Assembly: GCA_037447655.1 (NCBI GenBank)
Contig: JBBHKE010003190.1
Span: 1 to 64,000, forward strand
Source of the DNA: Zygnema cylindricum
Lineage: Eukaryota; Streptophyta; Zygnematophyceae; Zygnematales; Zygnemataceae
Direction of reading: 5' to 3'
DNA: 64,000 nucleotides
In this document: positions 62,716 through 64,000 of the stretch, piece by piece
How positions within the stretch are numbered: the stretch's first letter is position 1
Layout: each line of letters starts with the position of its first letter
The notes under the pieces: model-generated
Database searches by the model: none
What the model was told of the DNA's origin: nothing
What the model saw: the letters and a program-made list of their open reading frames with translations, nothing else
Position numbers and translations under genes: made by a program

Positions 62716-64000
62716 TTGCCGACCATTTCAACCTCAAAATTTCCGGGGGAAAAAAGATCTTGCAGTCGTCTGCAAACCGGTTCTCACTTTGCTATTTCTA
62801 CAGCATCAGGGGAGCCTATGACAATCAAAGAGGCCTTCTCATCACCGGTGAGAAACCACTGGATTGAGGCGGCCAACGATGAGATGAAGTCGATAATGGA
62901 GGCACAAACATGGGAAATGGTGGCCCTGCCTCCGGGGAGGAAAGCCATTGGAAGCAAGTGGGTCTTCAAAGTCAAACTGAATCCGAACAACACTATTGAA
63001 AGATATAAGGCCAGACTTGTGGCCAAAGGGTACAACCAAAAAGAAGGTATTGACTTTGAGGAAATCTTCTCCCCAGTCGTCAGATTTCCTACTGCAATAA
63101 TTTTGTTGAGTTTAGCTGCTATAAAAAACATGGAAATACATCAGATGGATGTTAAGACAGCCTTTTTGCATGGAGAGTTAAAAGAAACTATTTATATGCA
63201 GCAGCCTGAAATGTATGAAGAAAAAGGAAAAGAAAAGTCAGTCTGTAAACCAATAAAATCTCTTTATGGGCTAAAACAAGCCCCCAGACAATGGAATCTG
63301 AAGTTAGATGAATTTTGGACTAGTCTAGGATTTCAAAGAATAAGTTCAGATCATTCAGTATATGTCTTACAAGGGGAAGATGGGATTCTTTATATCGCTG
63401 TATATGTGGATGATCTTCTACTAATAAGTAAATCCATAGATGAAATAAACTGTATTAAAGTAGCTTTGAGGTCTAAGTTTGAAACGAAAGACCTTGGTGA
63501 GGCTAAATATATCCTAGGCATACAAGTTGAAAGGGATAGAAATAACAAATTGATTATGCTAACCCTAAAAGAAGCTATAGGGAACATGCTTGAAAAATTT
63601 GAAATGAAAGATGTGAAGGGATCTGTAACTCCCATGGAAGCTAGGCAGAAGTTAGAGGGGAGTGAATCAGACTCAGGCATAATGGTTTGTGAAAGCTTAG
63701 AGTCAGGGGAGGAAGAATTTATGGCTACAAAGCCATACAAACAAGTAGTGGATGTCTTATTTTTTTTAAGAATTGTACGAGGCCTGACATCGTTGCAGCT
63801 GTAGGAGTCTTAAGTAGTAGTTTTCAGAATCCTAAAAGAGCAGATTGGGAAGCAACAAAGAGGGTTCTGAGATACCTGGCAGGTACCCGAAACCTCAAGC
63901 TTATACTCGGAGGAGGAGAGGTAAAATTACAAACTTGGAGCGATGTTAACTATGGAGATATGCCAAGCCGGAAATCAACAACCGGTTTTGTTCTGAAAAT
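62716..64000 (+). pseudogene. Copia reverse transcriptase and start of RNase H
   Basis: The frame 62716-63804 has [80 protein letters not shown] and the catalytic YVDDLLL box. A shift near 63760 precedes the RNase H part, YLAGTRNLKL, then WSDVNYGDMPSRKSTTGFVL at the window edge, with the typical W-x-D-x-D/N pattern. Downstream parts are missing. Confidence 0.93.

Larger units (their letters stand above)
59277..64000 (+). mobile_element. Ty1/copia LTR retrotransposon, degenerate, truncated by the window edge
   Basis: Order Gag, protease, integrase, RT, RNase H defines copia. The left boundary is set by TGTTGAAATTGG interrupting the direct repeat at 59276/59277. The 3' LTR lies outside the window. 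Several stops and frameshifts mean it is not autonomous. Confidence 0.9.

Overview
The window is eukaryotic nuclear DNA: spliced genes with GT-AG introns, one long single-exon gene, and a dense, deeply nested field of transposable elements. The species cannot be named from the sequence. A glycosyltransferase 61 gene, a Ty3 element primed by initiator-Met tRNA and a C-terminal chromodomain remnant would fit a plant or algal lineage, but none of these is exclusive. No rRNA or tRNA gene, CRISPR array or bacterial-type operon was seen.

Host genes. (1) Positions 1-5074, minus strand: six exons of a TBC1D22/Gyp1-type Rab GTPase-activating protein, cut by the left edge. (2) Positions 33483-35687, plus strand: a single-exon 734-residue protein with an interrupted OB-fold-like module, a low-complexity S-N-x-Q-N-L repeat, a CCCH zinc finger and a class I methyltransferase domain. 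(3) Positions 39138-43666, minus strand: a five-exon family-61 glycosyltransferase of 535 residues. All exon junctions were placed by reading phases. The introns of both spliced genes tend to start purine-rich (GGGAGG) and end pyrimidine-rich (CCCTCC), so intron ends are mutually complementary.

Mobile DNA. From 10.3 to 27.2 kb lies a nested stack. A TA-flanked MITE (10360-26675) holds a TTA-flanked Harbinger-like element (10378-24289). That holds a Ty3/gypsy chromovirus-type element (10443-23598, minus strand), which holds a Gag-only retroelement (about 14731-19909). The MITE's other half holds a foldback element (24466-26642) containing a hAT-type MITE and another TA-MITE. A paralogue of the same ancestral site lies at 30541-33290 with different insertions, so each copy shows empty sites for the other. 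A broken hAT transposase gene lies at 28592-30113. From 44.5 to 59 kb there are further TA-flanked MITEs, TTA-flanked elements and 8-bp-TSD hAT-type elements, including a compound 3.1-kb element with a 639-bp internal duplication. A degenerate Ty1/copia element starts at 59277 and runs off the right edge.

The three host genes are not an operon, and nothing suggests they work together: one acts in Rab traffic, one probably in RNA modification, one in secretory-pathway glycosylation. The main interest is the record of nested transposition, with target-site duplications and reciprocal empty sites that can be read directly, and the unusual intron architecture.
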